Assembly: GCA_023213395.1 (NCBI GenBank)
Contig: CM041465.1
Span: forward strand, 233,933,741-233,997,740
Direction of reading: 5' to 3'
Length of the DNA stretch: 64,000 nucleotides
Origin: Cycas panzhihuaensis
Lineage: Eukaryota > Cycadophyta
The notes below the pieces were generated by a model, which saw only the letters and a program-made list of their open reading frames with translations, did not search any database and was not told the DNA's origin. Position numbers and translations under genes: made by a program. Below are positions 9,720-22,806 of this stretch, piece after piece (positions within the stretch are counted from its first letter, which is position 1; each line of letters opens with the position of its first letter).

Positions 9720-12700
9720 CCTAAATTGTCTCTGAATTTCTAAAATTTGACTTTACCCAATGCTTTTGTGAAGATATTTATTGCTTGGTCTTTAGTGCTA
9801 TAATAAGCTAATTTAATCTCTTCTTCTTGCACTAACTCTTGAATGAAATGATGGTAAGTCTCAATGTATTTTGTTCTACCACAAAAGACTAGATTCTTTG
9901 CCATTTATATAGTACTCTCATTGTCACACCAAATTCTTGTGGGACCTTTCTATTTTAGCTAAAAATCTTAGAGTAGTCTTCTTAACCATACTGATTCACA
10001 TGTGCCTACAACTACTACTTTATACTCTACTTTAGTTGTATATAGGGAAACTATATTTTATTTCTTGGTACTCCATACTATAGCTGTTGATCCCATACTA
10101 AATGTGTAACCTGAAGTTGATTTTTTATCATTGATGTTGCCTGCCCAATCTAAGTCTGTATAACCTATCAACTGAAATTTTGATAAAGCTTTGTAGTATA
10201 ACCCATATTCTGAGGTGTCTTTAAGATAATAAAGGATTCTTTTGGCTACTTGCCAATGGGTGGTCTTTAGATCTTACATAAATATAGACACAATACTAAC
10301 TGAATGTGTTATATCAGGTTGAGGGGATGTCAAATAGATTAGGCTGTCGATTAGCTATCTGTATGGTATAGGATCTACTGGTGTAGAATCATCTAACTTA
10401 GAGAGCTTAACTCTAATTTTTTCTAGAGTTGCCAAAAATTTACAATCTATCATCTTGAATTTTTGTAATAAATCTAGGGTATAGTTTTGTTGGGAGATGA
10501 AGATACCCTTCTTATTTTGTCATACTTCTAAGCCTAAGAAATAATGTATTAGTCTAAAATCTGTCATTTCAAATTATTTACACATAGCATCCTTAAAGTG
10601 TTGCAATAAGTGGGAGTTGTCTCTAACATAAACAAGATCATTAACAGAGAGTCCTACAATTAGGATAGAATCTCCCTTGATTTGAATGTAAAGATTAAGG
10701 TCTGCTTGAGATCTTTTAAAGCCTTGATATCTAAAGTATTTATTTATTTGAGAATACCAAGCCTTGGGTGTTTATTTCAATCTGTAGAGTGTCTTTTTAA
10801 GTTTGTACACTTTGTTTTCTGCCTTCCTAACTTTAAAATTGATGGGTTGAGTGACATAAATATCCTCTTCAATATAGCTATTGAAAAAGGCATTTTTAAC
10901 GTCTATTTGGTAGACTTTTCATCCTATTTAGGTGGCTACATTCATCATCATTCTAACTATTTTCATCCTAGCAATAGGGGCAAATGTTTCATTGTAGTCA
11001 ATGCCTTCTTTTTAGGTATAACACTTAGCAACCAATCTAGCCTTGTATTTATTAATTGATCCATCTGAGTGAAACTTGGTTGTGTAGATCTATTCGGTGC
11101 CAATTACCTTTTTATTTAGATGTAAATTGACCAATTCCTAAGTGTCATTTTTAACAATAGAATGGTATTCATCTTCCATCACCTTTCTCCAAGATGCATG
11201 TTCATTAGCCTCATTAAAAGTTTAAGGCTCATAGGATTCCAATTCTTTGCTCATAAGGGAAAAATTAACCCTATATGAGCAAGTGGATCTATGAGTGTTG
11301 TCCAATATGTTGCCTATATCATAATTCTGTTGAACCCATTTTAGAAGATTTTATGGTGGAGGTTGAGAGGAAGTTCCCTCCCCACTAGGTTCATTGATGA
11401 ATCATCTAAAGTCAAACATATGAGGCACATACTTGGATTTAGAGGATTTGTCAAAATTGATTACAACTTCTTTCTTCTTCTCTTGAGTATCTTGATAATA
11501 AACATCCTCTTGAAATTTAACATCTCTGCTCAACATGACCATTTTTTACTTAGGATCATAAACTTTGTATGATTTAGAGGTTTTGTTATAGCTAAGGAAT
11601 ATACATTTGATACTATGATCATCTAATTTAGATCTCCTTTGGTCAAGAACATGAGCATATGCTAAGCACCCAAAGACTCTGAGGTGATGTATACTTGGTT
11701 TATAGCTGGTCCAAGCTTCTTCAGGTGTTTTCCACCTTAGGGCTTTAGTGGAGTACCTATTGAGGAGATAGATAGATGTTTGTACTACTTCTGGCCAAAA
11801 TTCATGACCCAAATTCTTATCCTTTAATATGTACCTAGTGATTTGATAATTATGTAATTCTTTCTTTCTATTATATTGTTTTATCATAGAATATAGGGAT
11901 TAGTAAGATGCCTTCTAATTCCATGATGAACACAATATTCTTTAAATTCACTGGAGATAAATTCTCCCCATTGTTTGATCTTAGAGATAGTAGCTTGTAT
12001 CCACTTTGTTACTCCACAAAGGTTTTAAAGTTAACGAAGTATTGAAATGCATCTGATTAAATTTAAGGAAGAATACCCATATCTTCCTAGTGTAATCATC
12101 AATGAATGTGATGAAGTAGTAAGCTCCTACTAGTGAGGGGATATCCATTAGACTGTATATATCTATATATACCAACTAAAGTGGACTCGTTACCTGATGA
12201 CTAAAATTTGGAAAGCTTTCCCTATGTTATTTACCAAGTAGGCATCCTTCACATAGGACTTTGTCCACTTCGATGTTTGGCAACCCATTTACCATATCCA
12301 TTCTTTTCATTAGGGCCAAACTACTATAGTTAAGATGGTCAAGTCTCCTATGCCATAATTCACTATCCACTTTAACTATAGTTCTTAGGGCACAGGTATC
12401 TAAAGAAGTAAGAATGAGTTTAAGTAATTTATCTTTGGTCATTTCTCCTTTTGCTACTATAGCTTTGTTTCTCCTTTTGTCCTTGATTTTACACTTTCCA
12501 TTATCAAATATGACCTTGTAGTCTTGTCCCATCATTTGCCCTACTAATAATAAGGTTTTCTTTAAGGCTAAAATATACAAGACATCATCAAGATGTCTAT
12601 ATTCTCTTACATATGTCATGAGGGTTATGTTACTTCTACCAACAAATTCGTGTGATGTATCATCACTAAACATTATTAATCCTTTTCTACTTTTATCTAA

Positions 12701-12839
12701 GGTTTGAAATAGGTATTCCTTGTAAGTCATGTGGATTGAACAACCTGAGTCAATATACCAACTATCATCCTCTTCTTCTTTGGCAGTAAAATTGGATAAA
12801 AATAGTCTATTGTTATCCCTTATTTCTATAGTAGTATAA
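9720..12839 (-). pseudogene. pol: Element 2 pol: protease, integrase, RT, RNase H, broken
   Basis: Read right to left. The protease keeps its active site ('WYIDSGCSIHMT', about 12770-12740). The pre-integrase and zinc region is open to 12227 with 'LWHRRLDHLN' and 'CEGCLLGK' intact. The integrase core is split: 11981-12175 carries 'YIDIYSLMDIPSLVGAYYF', then frameshifts; the second catalytic Asp region reads 'KQWGEF' rather than SDNGGEF; the glutamate region is 'IERKN'. The C-terminal part (11546-11887) is open ('YLLNRYSTKAL', 'VFGCLAYAHV'). The RT active site reads SVND (10637-10648) instead of YVDD. RNase H ends near 9745 with 'INIFTKALGKVKF'. Many stops; dead. Confidence 0.9.
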
Positions 12840-13930
12840 GTACTCGCTTTGGTGGGTGGTCCATGTTTGGAAAAACACTTGTCTTCTAAGTGACCACTTC
12901 GATGACAATAGGAGAAATATAAGGGTTCTCTCTTTCCATAACTTAGACTTCTACTTCTTGGATGAGTTCTATCATTATTAAAAGGTCTCCCCATTTCCTT
13001 ATAATGTGGAGGTGGAATTTCTATTTATTTGTTATCATAGTAGTTCCAATTTGATCTTGAGGCTTGAACATTTCGTTGACAATTGGGATAACATGTGTAT
13101 CCCTTAGATTATTTATCGTAATTTGGGTGCCTTGGAGGATTTATATTTCATTGATTTCCTCATTGTCTCCTTTGATAAGAAGCTTCGTACTTAAGTGGAT
13201 CTTCTCTCACGTCCCTTCTAGGGTTTCTATCCCTTCTCTTAGGAGGTGATTCCTTAGATTTTGAAGTTCTCACTTGAGAGTGTGATTGAATCCTAGCCTT
13301 AGTAGCAAAATCATGCTCAAGTGATTTTTTAGCGTTCTATTACTCTTCAACTAATATTAGTATGGTACTAAGTTGCTCCACTTTTAGTATACTTAAATCT
13401 TTTGATACCCCTATACTTGTTGCAACCATTTTAAATCTCCTAACAACACCAACACACCTTAATATTCTTTCTACCACTTGTTGTTCTATTAATGTGTCCC
13501 TAAGTGACTCCATTTGGTTAACTATATCCTAAACTTTAGTTATAATTTTGGTTACTGATTCTATGGGCATCATTCGTAAATTTTTAAATTTGATTATAAG
13601 GTTTTGGAGTTTAGAGGAAGAAACTCCTTTATAGATTAGCTAGAGTGTATCCCATTCTTCCTTTGATTTGGTTGATTTGCTAACCCATGGGAAAACATGA
13701 TCCTCTAATGCACAAAATATAAGTACAAATGCTTCATTGTCCTTTTTAACATTTTTTTTGTATATGGCCTTTTCAACATCGATTGCATTTTGTCCTAACT
13801 CAATATATTCTATTTTCACAATCTCTCATATATCATTAACAATGAGGATGGGTCTCATCCTCTTACTCTAGTTTAAAAAATTATTTATGTCAAATTTATG
13901 AATTATCATGTTTCCAAAACTAGATGCCAT
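12840..13930 (-). pseudogene. gag: Element 2 gag, broken
   Basis: The start codon at 13930 is followed by 'MASSFGNMIIHKFDINNF', the usual opening of copia gag, with a stop soon after. Downstream pieces fit the gag core ('HVFPWVSKSTKSKEEWDTL', 'LQNLIIKFKNLRM', 'LSTILILVEE'). The zinc knuckle is at about 12876-12916 ('FSYCHRSGHLEDKC'): the first Cys is Phe, the other three zinc ligands are present. The final section with the knuckle is in the long frame 12227-12994 shared with protease. Confidence 0.82.
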
Positions 13931-16900
13931 CTTTAGCTAAGGTTTTTAAAAGGTGGTAAATAAAGTGAGGTTTACAAAAGTTTTGGTTTTAAAATTTAAC
14001 CCAAGAGATAATATCCAAAGTTTTACCCAAAGTTTTCAAAATGTCCTAGTTGCTAATAAGGCTTCTAGGCTCTAAGTTCAAGGGTCTCCAATGAAAACCT
14101 TTGGTTGTTGTTCTATCTAGTGGCACTTGTCCATAAGTGGAAAAATATGGACCCAATATACCAGTGTGTGAGCTCAAGACTCGATATACCTTAATACAGA
14201 GGTTGCTATGAAGGTTTTTACACCCCCTTGAGTTGTTAGTCCACCTACGTCAGACTTATGCCTAGTGATAGATCTAGCAGTGAAGGTTATACAAACGAAG
14301 GGACTTACTCTCTCCAGGTCTAGCCTTAATCTCCAAACACTGATAAAATATTAGTTCTCCACTTCAGCCTACCACTTAATACACCTTATAGCCAATGACT
14401 TTACTTATCTAATATAAATAGGCCAGTTGGCGTGTGTGTGGTGGTAACTTCAAGGGTCCTAACCATTCCCCTTGCAAGGCTGAAAATAATATGGTTGATT
14501 CAGGAGTCATCTTTTTTAATATGAGAATATATTTAATTAGAAATGTGGTCTTGTTTAGCTTTTACAAGGTTCCTTTTATGTAAGAAATAAAGATAACTTC
14601 AAAAAGTAAATCCTTTAAGTAAGACAAATATGAAGATCAAGCTTTTATGAAATGGAAATATGATTCAAACTTCCTTCGAATGAAAATATGCTATAAACTT
14701 TCTTAAAATCACAACAAAGATGCTCTTATTCTTTAAATAAACCAAGGAATATAAGCTAGTATGCAAGCTAGTGCTTTCAAATTGATATATTTTATAAAGA
14801 AAATAAGAAACTATATGCTTCTTTTAAATGCAATGTAATAAGAGATCATTTAATGCTTTGAAATGTAAACTAATTTTTAATACAAATAATCAATAAAATT
14901 TTGCATCTAAATTTTGTAGCTTTCAAGTTGAATAAGGAATTAAATCCTTTAATAATAAAAAATAAGATGACTTCTTTGTCAAATTATGTAAAATAATATG
15001 AATGCTAAAATATTCCTTTATAAAGTAAGAATAGCTATATGAAACTTGAAATTTATAAGTAGAATCTTTGCTCAAAGTAATAAAAAATGCTAAAAAATTG
15101 TATGTATTCAATTGATAATACAAGAAATGAAACAAATTCAATATGGATAGTACATGTTTGTCAATTTCACACCACTTAGGTTACTTGAAGCTCAAGGTGT
15201 TGAAAATGATATCAATTAGCTACAAAATAGCTTAGAGTATATACAAAGACAAATAATAACTCCAAGAATTGATTAGTAATAAATAATGTTTTAAATATAA
15301 TCATTTAAAATAATGAAATACTTAAAAATATTATAAAACAAGCTTGTTTAGGGCTAAACAAGAAGCTCAAGTTGATCAGCTTCAAAAACCTACAAAATGA
15401 TGTTAAAATGTAATAAAACTGATTCCAACTTATAGTACTTTGAAATACCTTTCTGACAAATCTAATGGTTTAAAAAATGAAGTTGATATGACAAAATTAT
15501 TGTAAAAAACATAAATAAGCCTCTTTGTGGCTAATAAAATAACAACTAAGAAAAGGGGTGAAACTTAGTTGAAACGAACTCAAATTTAACAAGTAATAAT
15601 ACCACACTTTAGTGCTTTGAAATACGGTCCTAATGAGATCAATTTCACTAAACTTGATATCCAATAATAAGTTATAGCATTAAATGTGACAGGGTCTCTT
15701 AAGAGAAAAAATATAAAGAAACCTTTAATAAAGTAAGTTAACCCCTTTTGAAAAATAGGGTGCAGGGTCATATGGGGCTATTTTGAACCTGAACCCAGAT
15801 CTTTAAGAGAGCTATACACCCCATGCACTTAGTAAATGCTCATCTATAGGGTGAATATACCTAAGATCAAAAATAGCTTAAAGAAAGGTGAAAAATAACC
15901 TCTTAATATGCTTAAGACCAAGGTCACATAGAAATAAAATTGGGAGCTAGAATAAAAAGGGGGTTAAGACCCTTTTTATAATACCAGATTTGAAATATAA
16001 TTAATAACAACTAAATTTTTAAAACATTAGTAAAGTTTATAACGTAAAGTAAATTGATTTAATAATAGAAAATATTTAGAAAAATTAAACTTTTCATATG
16101 GCCATCAGTTGCGTGACCTCTGCGAAGACGCACAGGGGAGGAGTGAGTCAAATGATGATTAAATTCAGATTTGGAAGTTGTAGATATAAGAATTGAATAA
16201 GGGCGCACTTACCTATAAAGCTGATCAATTTTAATCTCGTTTTAGAGAGGTTATACGGTGATGCATAGAGAGGACTAGTGAGAGATAATATTGAGAATAG
16301 AGGTGAAATACAATCACAGTAATCACTGAATGATATTCAAATCTCTCCACGCTTGCTCACAGAAGAGGGATACCCTGATATATGGACTCAAATCATTAAA
16401 ATAAAATTAAAAAATATTTATTATACATGAAAAAATAAAAGAAAAAATGAGGAAAAACCTGGATGTAAAGGTTCAGTCAATTCAAACTTCTCGCTGGATG
16501 CACATAACCTCACATAATTTGAGACATAGCTAGATATGCCTGGTGACTCGAAACTGGTGAAATTTCATGAAGAATAGTCACCTGTAGAGTTAGAACAAAT
16601 CTACAGAGCAAAATAGGCCGAAAATGGACATATGATGACTCTAAGAGCGATATCTCTCAATACAGTCAACGAAAAATGGTGAGATTTTTTCTAGCAACTA
16701 GATGACTCAATTGTGAGTAGAATAAGTAGTTATATGTTATGGTTCTAAGCAACGTAGGAGTCACACTAACTGGTTCTAAATCGGTAAATAATAGTTCTAA
16801 AAACAAACAATAAAAAAATAATACAGTATAATGAAATATCAATGAATATTAACAAAATTCTCTATAGTTTGAATACTCTCAACCAGATAATATCAAATCA

Positions 16901-16944
16901 TACTAATAACCATGGAGGAGTGTTGTAATCTGAGTCCACCAAAT
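13931..16944 (-). other. Element 2 long leader between PBS and gag
   Basis: About 3 kb with no supported reading frame. Mostly very AT-rich (14500-16080); 14040-14480 and 16090-16400 are less so. Small reverse ORFs at 14923-15141 and 15586-15771 show no domain. Confidence 0.6.
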
Positions 16945-16960
16945 GCTCACTCTGATACCA
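16945..16960 (-). promoter_or_regulatory. Element 2 primer-binding site (initiator-Met tRNA type)
   Basis: On - reads TGGTATCAGAGTGAGC; the first eleven bases match the canonical copia site. It lies two bases from the LTR end. Confidence 0.87.
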
Positions 16961-16962
16961 AA

Positions 16963-17322
16963 TATTAGAAGTGAGGTGCAGAGTGGGACCATTCACAGTA
17001 GCGAATGCAGAGCTTACAAGAGTAAGTTAATATCCCTGATTGATTTGTTGGTAGTGTTAAAAAACACCAAGGAGTTATTCCCACCCCATTTATAGGCAAT
17101 TTTGGGGAGGCAGTAAGTGCCTCAACCTAACATTTCTAAATTCAAAATAATATTAAAAAATATTAAGTAATAATTAAATACGTACCTTAATATAGATGCA
17201 TCGACTCCTTTGGCAACTGGTGGCGGCTGCTATATAGCTCGAGATGACTGAGGGAGGCCCAAGGTAGCTTTGAGATGCCTTAGGTGCACATTAACATAGG
17301 AGCATTAGGTATTATCCCAATA
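16963..17322 (-). repeat. Element 2 5' LTR
   Basis: Full-length copy, 360 bp. On the + strand it starts tattagaagtgag (TG changed to TA) and ends at the position matching the TGCTAGG start of the other LTR. Confidence 0.85.
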
Positions 17323-20279
17323 TTATATGCTGCAAAGGCTTTTAAAAATGAAACCTCTACCTTCTTTAATGCCTTTTATGGGTCTTTCATACCTCGTTAA
17401 ACATTTTCCTTCTTGTCATCTATCTTTAATTAAGAGGACAATGTAGCACTATGCAACTATTTCTAAATCACATCTATGCTTTTCAAAAACATTTATAATT
17501 TTTCTTGAGATTTATATCCTTTTGACACCATTAATTTGAATATTTATAAACATGTTTAAGATCTAATACCGAAACTTAGATATCATAATGTTCCATCGAT
17601 GTTAGTCTATATGAAGTTATAGGTTAAAGAACTTAACTTAGCATTGACAATTATATAGTAGAAGATGATTCTGGAAAAAACTATATGGAGAAAAAAAATA
17701 ATAAATAATACAAATCTTAATTAATATAAAGATAACCTTATACAAGTGTCCTTAAAAGAGAACCATATATAAGGGTTTCAAGGATTCCAATTATGAGTAT
17801 AAAGAGAGGGTTATACAAGACTCCCTAAAGTGTTCCACCTAATGGGTTTTATATCATCTCCTAAAAATAAGTAGTCATTGTTAAAGAAGCCTATGAGTCA
17901 ACTAATTTATAATAACTTCTTAATCTTGTAACTATTTTTTAATCTTCAAACCACTTCCATTTGCTAACAATTATTTGTAGTCAGTATATGGCTTATATCT
18001 AACTTGTCTAATCACTAGTCACTAGACATTGGCTATTAACTATCATTCATTTATTACTAGTCACTAACTACTAGCTATTATTTATTAACTAGTGGTTTCT
18101 AACCATTAGTTATTAGTCATTGACATAGGTCACCAGGTTTTGGCTCCTGAATATTGGTTTTTAGTCATTGGTCATAGGTCATTAATCATTAATCATTGGT
18201 TATTATCCATTTTGAAATTGTGTTGATAGTCATTACACTCTTCTTATTGGGATTTCACGTCATCCTCTTCTTACCAAGATTGGCAATCATCTCCTTCATC
18301 TAGGCTTAAGCTTAATTCATACTCTTATCTCATTGGAATCCCTTCCCTTTTATATCTTTACTATTACCATAACTCTTACGTTAAGTTCTAAAGAGAAGTT
18401 GCCTCTTTATGCTAGACAAAAATCAATAATAAAGATTTCTTACAAAAGTGGTTAAACATATCCAATTGCATACTAAACATGTCATTATTCTAAATTATAG
18501 AACATTTAATTGTTGTTTAATTTGAGCAGTAGAAAATAGTATTCCTAACGTTATGATCTATATAGAAGGAAATAATTAACATGATGCAATTTTTTTCTTA
18601 ATACTCATTGAGGAAAAAATATCCCTTAAAATAATTAGTCTGAGTAGATGAATGGATTAATTTAAAATAACGTGAGAAAATTTTAGAGTTCTCACATTAC
18701 ACTCCAATATTAAACCCTTAAAGCCTAGGTCTACATGATTCAATGAACTATCTAAGATTTTATAGCTCTGATGTAAGAATAAGTCACATTCATTACTTGT
18801 TATCCAAACATGCATGTTCTACAAATATCAAATTTGCCATGCAAGTCAATTTATTCTCTATGATATATAGACATACTTTTGTCCGAACATATATGAATAA
18901 ATGAATTGCTCTCTATTAATTTGGCTTAATAAAAAATAATCGACAATTCTTTGATTTTATAAAAGATGCATTACATCATATGATATGCTTGATGAGTGAA
19001 GAATAAATGGATAAATATAAGTAGTTTTGATAAATATTAAAGGATGGTCTTATACTTTGCTCATGATACAAATATTATATAGTATATAGTATATATATAT
19101 ATATTAACTTTTAAGTGAGTTCGTATGCATGTCATCATGTAATTATTGGAGTAAATCACTATTGAATTAATGGTTTTCAAACTCTAGTTGTGATCATTAT
19201 TATCATATGCAATAAGCATTGAGTTTTAAGTAAAAAAGAATTGTACATAAATATCATCATTATTAGAGCTTCATCTTAATCAAGATTCAAACGATGATTT
19301 ATTTTAGGACTATAAACATTTATGAGGGTCACTTCGTCACACTTGGTAGATTAAAGTAGAAACTATTTTATTTCTCTTTAAAGATTTGATTCCTTAGCAC
19401 ATTAGGAATTAAATCAAAGTAGTCTAAGCTAATTGAAAGATGTCCTCAAATTCAATTTGAAGGTTGCATGCGGGAAACCCTTTTAATAATCTTAACCATG
19501 AGATTATCTATAGTTTGAACTATGAAGTCATCTAAATGTTCAAGCTTAAGATGACAACCAATGTTAAATGAAAAGAATAAAGTAACTCAAGTTATAGAAG
19601 GAAAAATCATAGTTAGAAAAATAAGAAGAAAAGAAAAGAAATCTAGTAAACAAAAATAAACTATGAATCTTAACTTCGTGACCGATGCAAATTAGTCTCT
19701 AACAATTAGAAAATTAAAGATCACATGACTTCTTGAGTCATGGGAAAAGTGTATCAAATTTAAAATTCATCCCAACAACTTTATCAAAAGTAATACTCAA
19801 TCTTAAATAAAAATTAAGTTGTTGAAAAGATGCCCTAAACAACAAAAAAGAGGTGGGAAGGGGGCGAAAGAAAAAAGGAAGGGTATATTTTTCAATTTAT
19901 AAGCTCATCACTGTATATTTTTTCATTTTGCGCTTGAAGAGTCATTTGACACCAACAAATACTTTGAACTGACATAAATGTTTTTATTTTTACAAATAAC
20001 AATCATACGGGACCAAATATCATATTAAATTGTAAACTATTAACCATTAATCTAGTGAAAAATTCAACGTTTCCTTTGAGTTATAGCGCCTTAACAAAAG
20101 CCCATCTATCAATATCTATATATATTGCACATGCGGGAGAATGTGAATTCCACAAAATCATAGGCCTTTTAATCCTCATATTCACTTTGATACACTGTGG
20201 CTCGCCAAAAGAGGGAAAAGGCATAATGGGAATCCCTAGAAGTCTCCATATAGATTAGGTATATGTGCATTGTGGACGG
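17323..20279. other. AT-rich intergenic spacer
   Basis: No gene or recognisable transposon coding sequence. Contains the degenerate repeat at 17980-18215 and a short TA run near 19078-19105. Confidence 0.55.
17980..18215. repeat. Degenerate short tandem repeat (ATTAGTCATTGG-like)
   Basis: The block is built from variants of (c)attagtcattgg, ctagtcacta and attaatcattgg, 10-14 bp each, without a fixed period. It is a decayed minisatellite. Confidence 0.6.
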
Positions 20280-20839
20280 TAAAATTTTCCAAGAGGGCCA
20301 CGATGCCCATCACATGTAGGCTTCAAAGGAAATCCTTCAATTTGGGCACTTAGATACTTAATGTACGATTTGCCTTTTATAATATCCTGCATTAAACACA
20401 TACAATTCAATAACAAGGCCAATTCGTCTGACTCCTGTGTATATATATATATATATATTATATCAGAGCCATAATGCTGGCAATATTCAATGAAGGTCAG
20501 CGCCTAATTGGATCTGCAACCCATCTGCTCCATATCACGAGGACTCGGCCAAATGTACATATAATTACTTCGGCATATGGTGGGTCAGAACCAACGCATC
20601 TCCAGATGGCCTGGCGACCGTCCAAGCCATCTACTCTTCATCATCGGTAGACCGTCTTCATAATCTCCATATTATCATCATATCCAACAGAGCTCCCCTT
20701 TGGATTCAACCGTTTCCCATTCGATCGTCCACTCGGATTCAACAGGGTTTAGAAGCTTCTGCAACATCTACCCCCAAGTATTTTGGGGGATTCATATCAT
20801 TCGGCTAATTAATCCCAGCCAGGGCCTAAGATTAGCAGA
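20280..20839 (+). promoter_or_regulatory. Upstream region of the SAUR gene
   Basis: Less AT-rich than its surroundings from about 20500, suggesting host regulatory and 5' untranslated sequence. It holds a TA run at 20439-20460 and one CATATG hexamer at 20574-20579, a motif reported from the auxin-responsive part of a soybean SAUR promoter. One hexamer is weak evidence. No TGTCTC auxin-response element was seen on either strand. Confidence 0.4.
20439..20460. repeat. (TA)n microsatellite
   Basis: About 22 bp of alternating T and A some 380 bp before the SAUR start codon; too far upstream to be an obvious TATA box. Confidence 0.85.
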
Positions 20840-21397
20840 ATGGGCGGAAACAAAGCCAACAAAATCCGCCAAATAGTGAGGTTGCAGCAGATTGTAAAGA
20901 AATGGCACAAACTGGCCAGTGCCCGCAGGGAGTCATTAAAATTCAATGGGGGCAATGCTCGTCACGGGGCCGGGAATTATAATAATAATGGCAATTCTCA
21001 GATCGCTCTGAACAGACGGCGTTCTGCATTGTTTAGCTTCTCGGGGGCTAATTCATCTTCATGTGACCGCGATCCTCCTCCAGATGTTCCCGAAGGGTGC
21101 TTGGCTGTGTACGTGGGGAAGGAACTGAAAAGGTTCATAATCCCGACGGTTTATTTGAAGTATCCCGTTTTCAAAGAGCTGCTGGCGAAGGCCGAGGAGG
21201 AGTTCGGATTCGATCACAGAGGAGGACTGACTCTTCCCTGTGATACGGTTGTTTTCCAGTATCTTACTTGGAAGTTGGCCGAGAATGATCCGACCGCCAT
21301 GAATATGGATTTGCAGGATTTTATGATGAACTTTAACGACAGGCATACCTGTCAAATTCATCAGTTGAACGCCATGACCGTTGGCACCTATGTTTGA
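20840..21397 (+). CDS. SAUR family auxin-responsive protein
   Basis: The only intact host gene found: 185 residues in a single exon, as is normal for SAUR genes. The N-terminus is basic ('KIRQIVRLQQIVKKW', residues 8-22), followed by a low-complexity Gly/Asn stretch (37-53). The SAUR domain covers about residues 78-146: 'DVPEGCLAVYVGKELKRF', then 'IPTVYLKYPVFKELLAKAEE', then 'EFGFDHRGGLTLPC'. Family members are small, short-lived proteins; several promote cell expansion by inhibiting type 2C-D phosphatases that restrain the plasma-membrane proton pump. That role is family knowledge, not shown here. The start is supported by an in-frame TAA at 20810-20812 with no other ATG between, and by purine at -3 and G at +4. 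The tail after 150 is rich in Asn, Asp and Met and is longer than in many SAURs. Which SAUR clade it belongs to is unknown. Confidence 0.95.
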   Translation: MGGNKANKIRQIVRLQQIVKKWHKLASARRESLKFNGGNARHGAGNYNNNGNSQIALNRRRSALFSFSGANSSSCDRDPPPDVPEGCLAVYVGKELKRFIIPTVYLKYPVFKELLAKAEEEFGFDHRGGLTLPCDTVVFQYLTWKLAENDPTAMNMDLQDFMMNFNDRHTCQIHQLNAMTVGTYV

Positions 21398-21452
21398 TAG
21401 CATTCCGTATTTGTATTGAAATCAACGACTGGTTTCGATTGAGTATGAGAAT

Positions 21453-21500
21453 AAGTAGTAATGAATGGCAGAGAACGAGTAATAATGAATGGCAGAACAC
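21453..21500 (+). repeat. Short direct duplication in SAUR 3' UTR
   Basis: agtagtaatgaatggcagag is followed by gagtaataatgaatggcaga, a near-perfect duplication of about 24 bp just after the stop codon. No exact AATAAA signal was seen within 330 bp; AATAAT-like variants occur. Confidence 0.7.
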
Positions 21501-22806
21501 TGCCATGATGATAGCTCTCTCTGGATGAGCTACATTGCTCACAACATTGTACTTTGTTCGCTTTACTGATTTTTGTGATGATCGTCTCATTGTTTATGTA
21601 GATTTTGATTCTGTATTTTACAAAAATGGGCCATGCTTTTATTACGAATTGTTTCTGTTCTCAGATGGAACCTGTTCTTGGATGGGTTCCAAAGTCTATG
21701 CCATGCATATGATATGGTAATAATATACCGGACACCAACCCACTCTACAGATCAAAACCGGGGCAATGAATTGGAGTTGTAGCCATTGCCCTAACGATGA
21801 GGAATTTGGTGATAAATGGGTTGCATCATATAGCAGTCATCATGAAGAGGATTATAAATGTAAATCAGCTTTTAACAAAGTATTGTTCCATTCTTTTAAT
21901 GTTTTAATATAATATAAACTACATCACACTAATGATAAGGATTTTGTAAGTAAAATTCTAGTTCATATCATCAACTCCAGTAAAAATAATAGACATATTT
22001 AGATAAATGCTTCAGTATTATTATATATAATATAATTATTTTTATTAAAAATAATATAATTTAATTTAATATTTTATACTTTATTGCAAGAAGGATTGGG
22101 GAGGCAAATGTAGTGCATATTCTTTCCTTTTCATTTGTATATAGAATTAGCCTCCCCCAACACACATAGGGCCATACCTTTGTCAACTTGCATATTGCAA
22201 GTTTCTTTATTCTATGGTTAAAAGTATTTCAACCAAAATATTAAAATAGCTTGTGTCAACATAGAGTAATTTGAGTCCTTTGTGATGTTCACATGTCATC
22301 TTCCAAATGTACTAGAATCCTCAAGTGGAGTTCAATGGACTATGGATCTAAGATGGAGCTATTGTAAAGGAGAATATTATTATAATTATTGCATACTTGC
22401 CACTAATGCATGATCATTCTAGTGGTAGGTTATTGGAAACTGGTGGGCACATTAAGTCTTATGTGGAATTGTGTTTTCTTAACTAAAATTGTGCATAATA
22501 GGTCATAAATATATGTGGAATTATGACTTGTCAACAACCATGCACTTGTGTATGCTCATAACACATCAATGTAGGTTAAGTGCTATATTAAGATTGAATC
22601 CTATGATTGAAGGGCCTAAAAGCTTTAGATTTTATCACTTGAAGATGTTGTATATATTAATAGGTTCTAACATATACTTCTCCACAACATGCATAAAAAT
22701 AATGATAATAACAACATTCACATGAAAATAAAAACATTTAATAATACATGCATGAATGAAATGAAGGGAAATATACCAATGAATGACATATAATATTAAC
22801 ATATAT

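Larger units (their letters stand above)
9347..17322 (-). mobile_element. Element 2: decayed full-length Ty1/copia LTR retrotransposon
   Basis: LTR copies at 9347-9688 and 16963-17322 flank a copia internal region read on -. PBS beside the right LTR, PPT beside the left, gag start codon at 13930, then protease, integrase, RT and RNase H running leftwards. The 18 outermost bases of the right LTR's inner end (16963-16980) are absent from the left LTR at the join with element 1. An unusual 3-kb leader separates PBS and gag. Confidence 0.92.

Noticed and set aside
17980-18215. Possible satellite or telomere-like array
   Set aside because: No fixed unit and no TTTAGGG-type repeat; only a degenerate minisatellite.
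20055-20258. 67-residue ORF upstream of the SAUR gene
   Set aside because: No domain or coding-like neighbours; AT-rich chance frame in a spacer.
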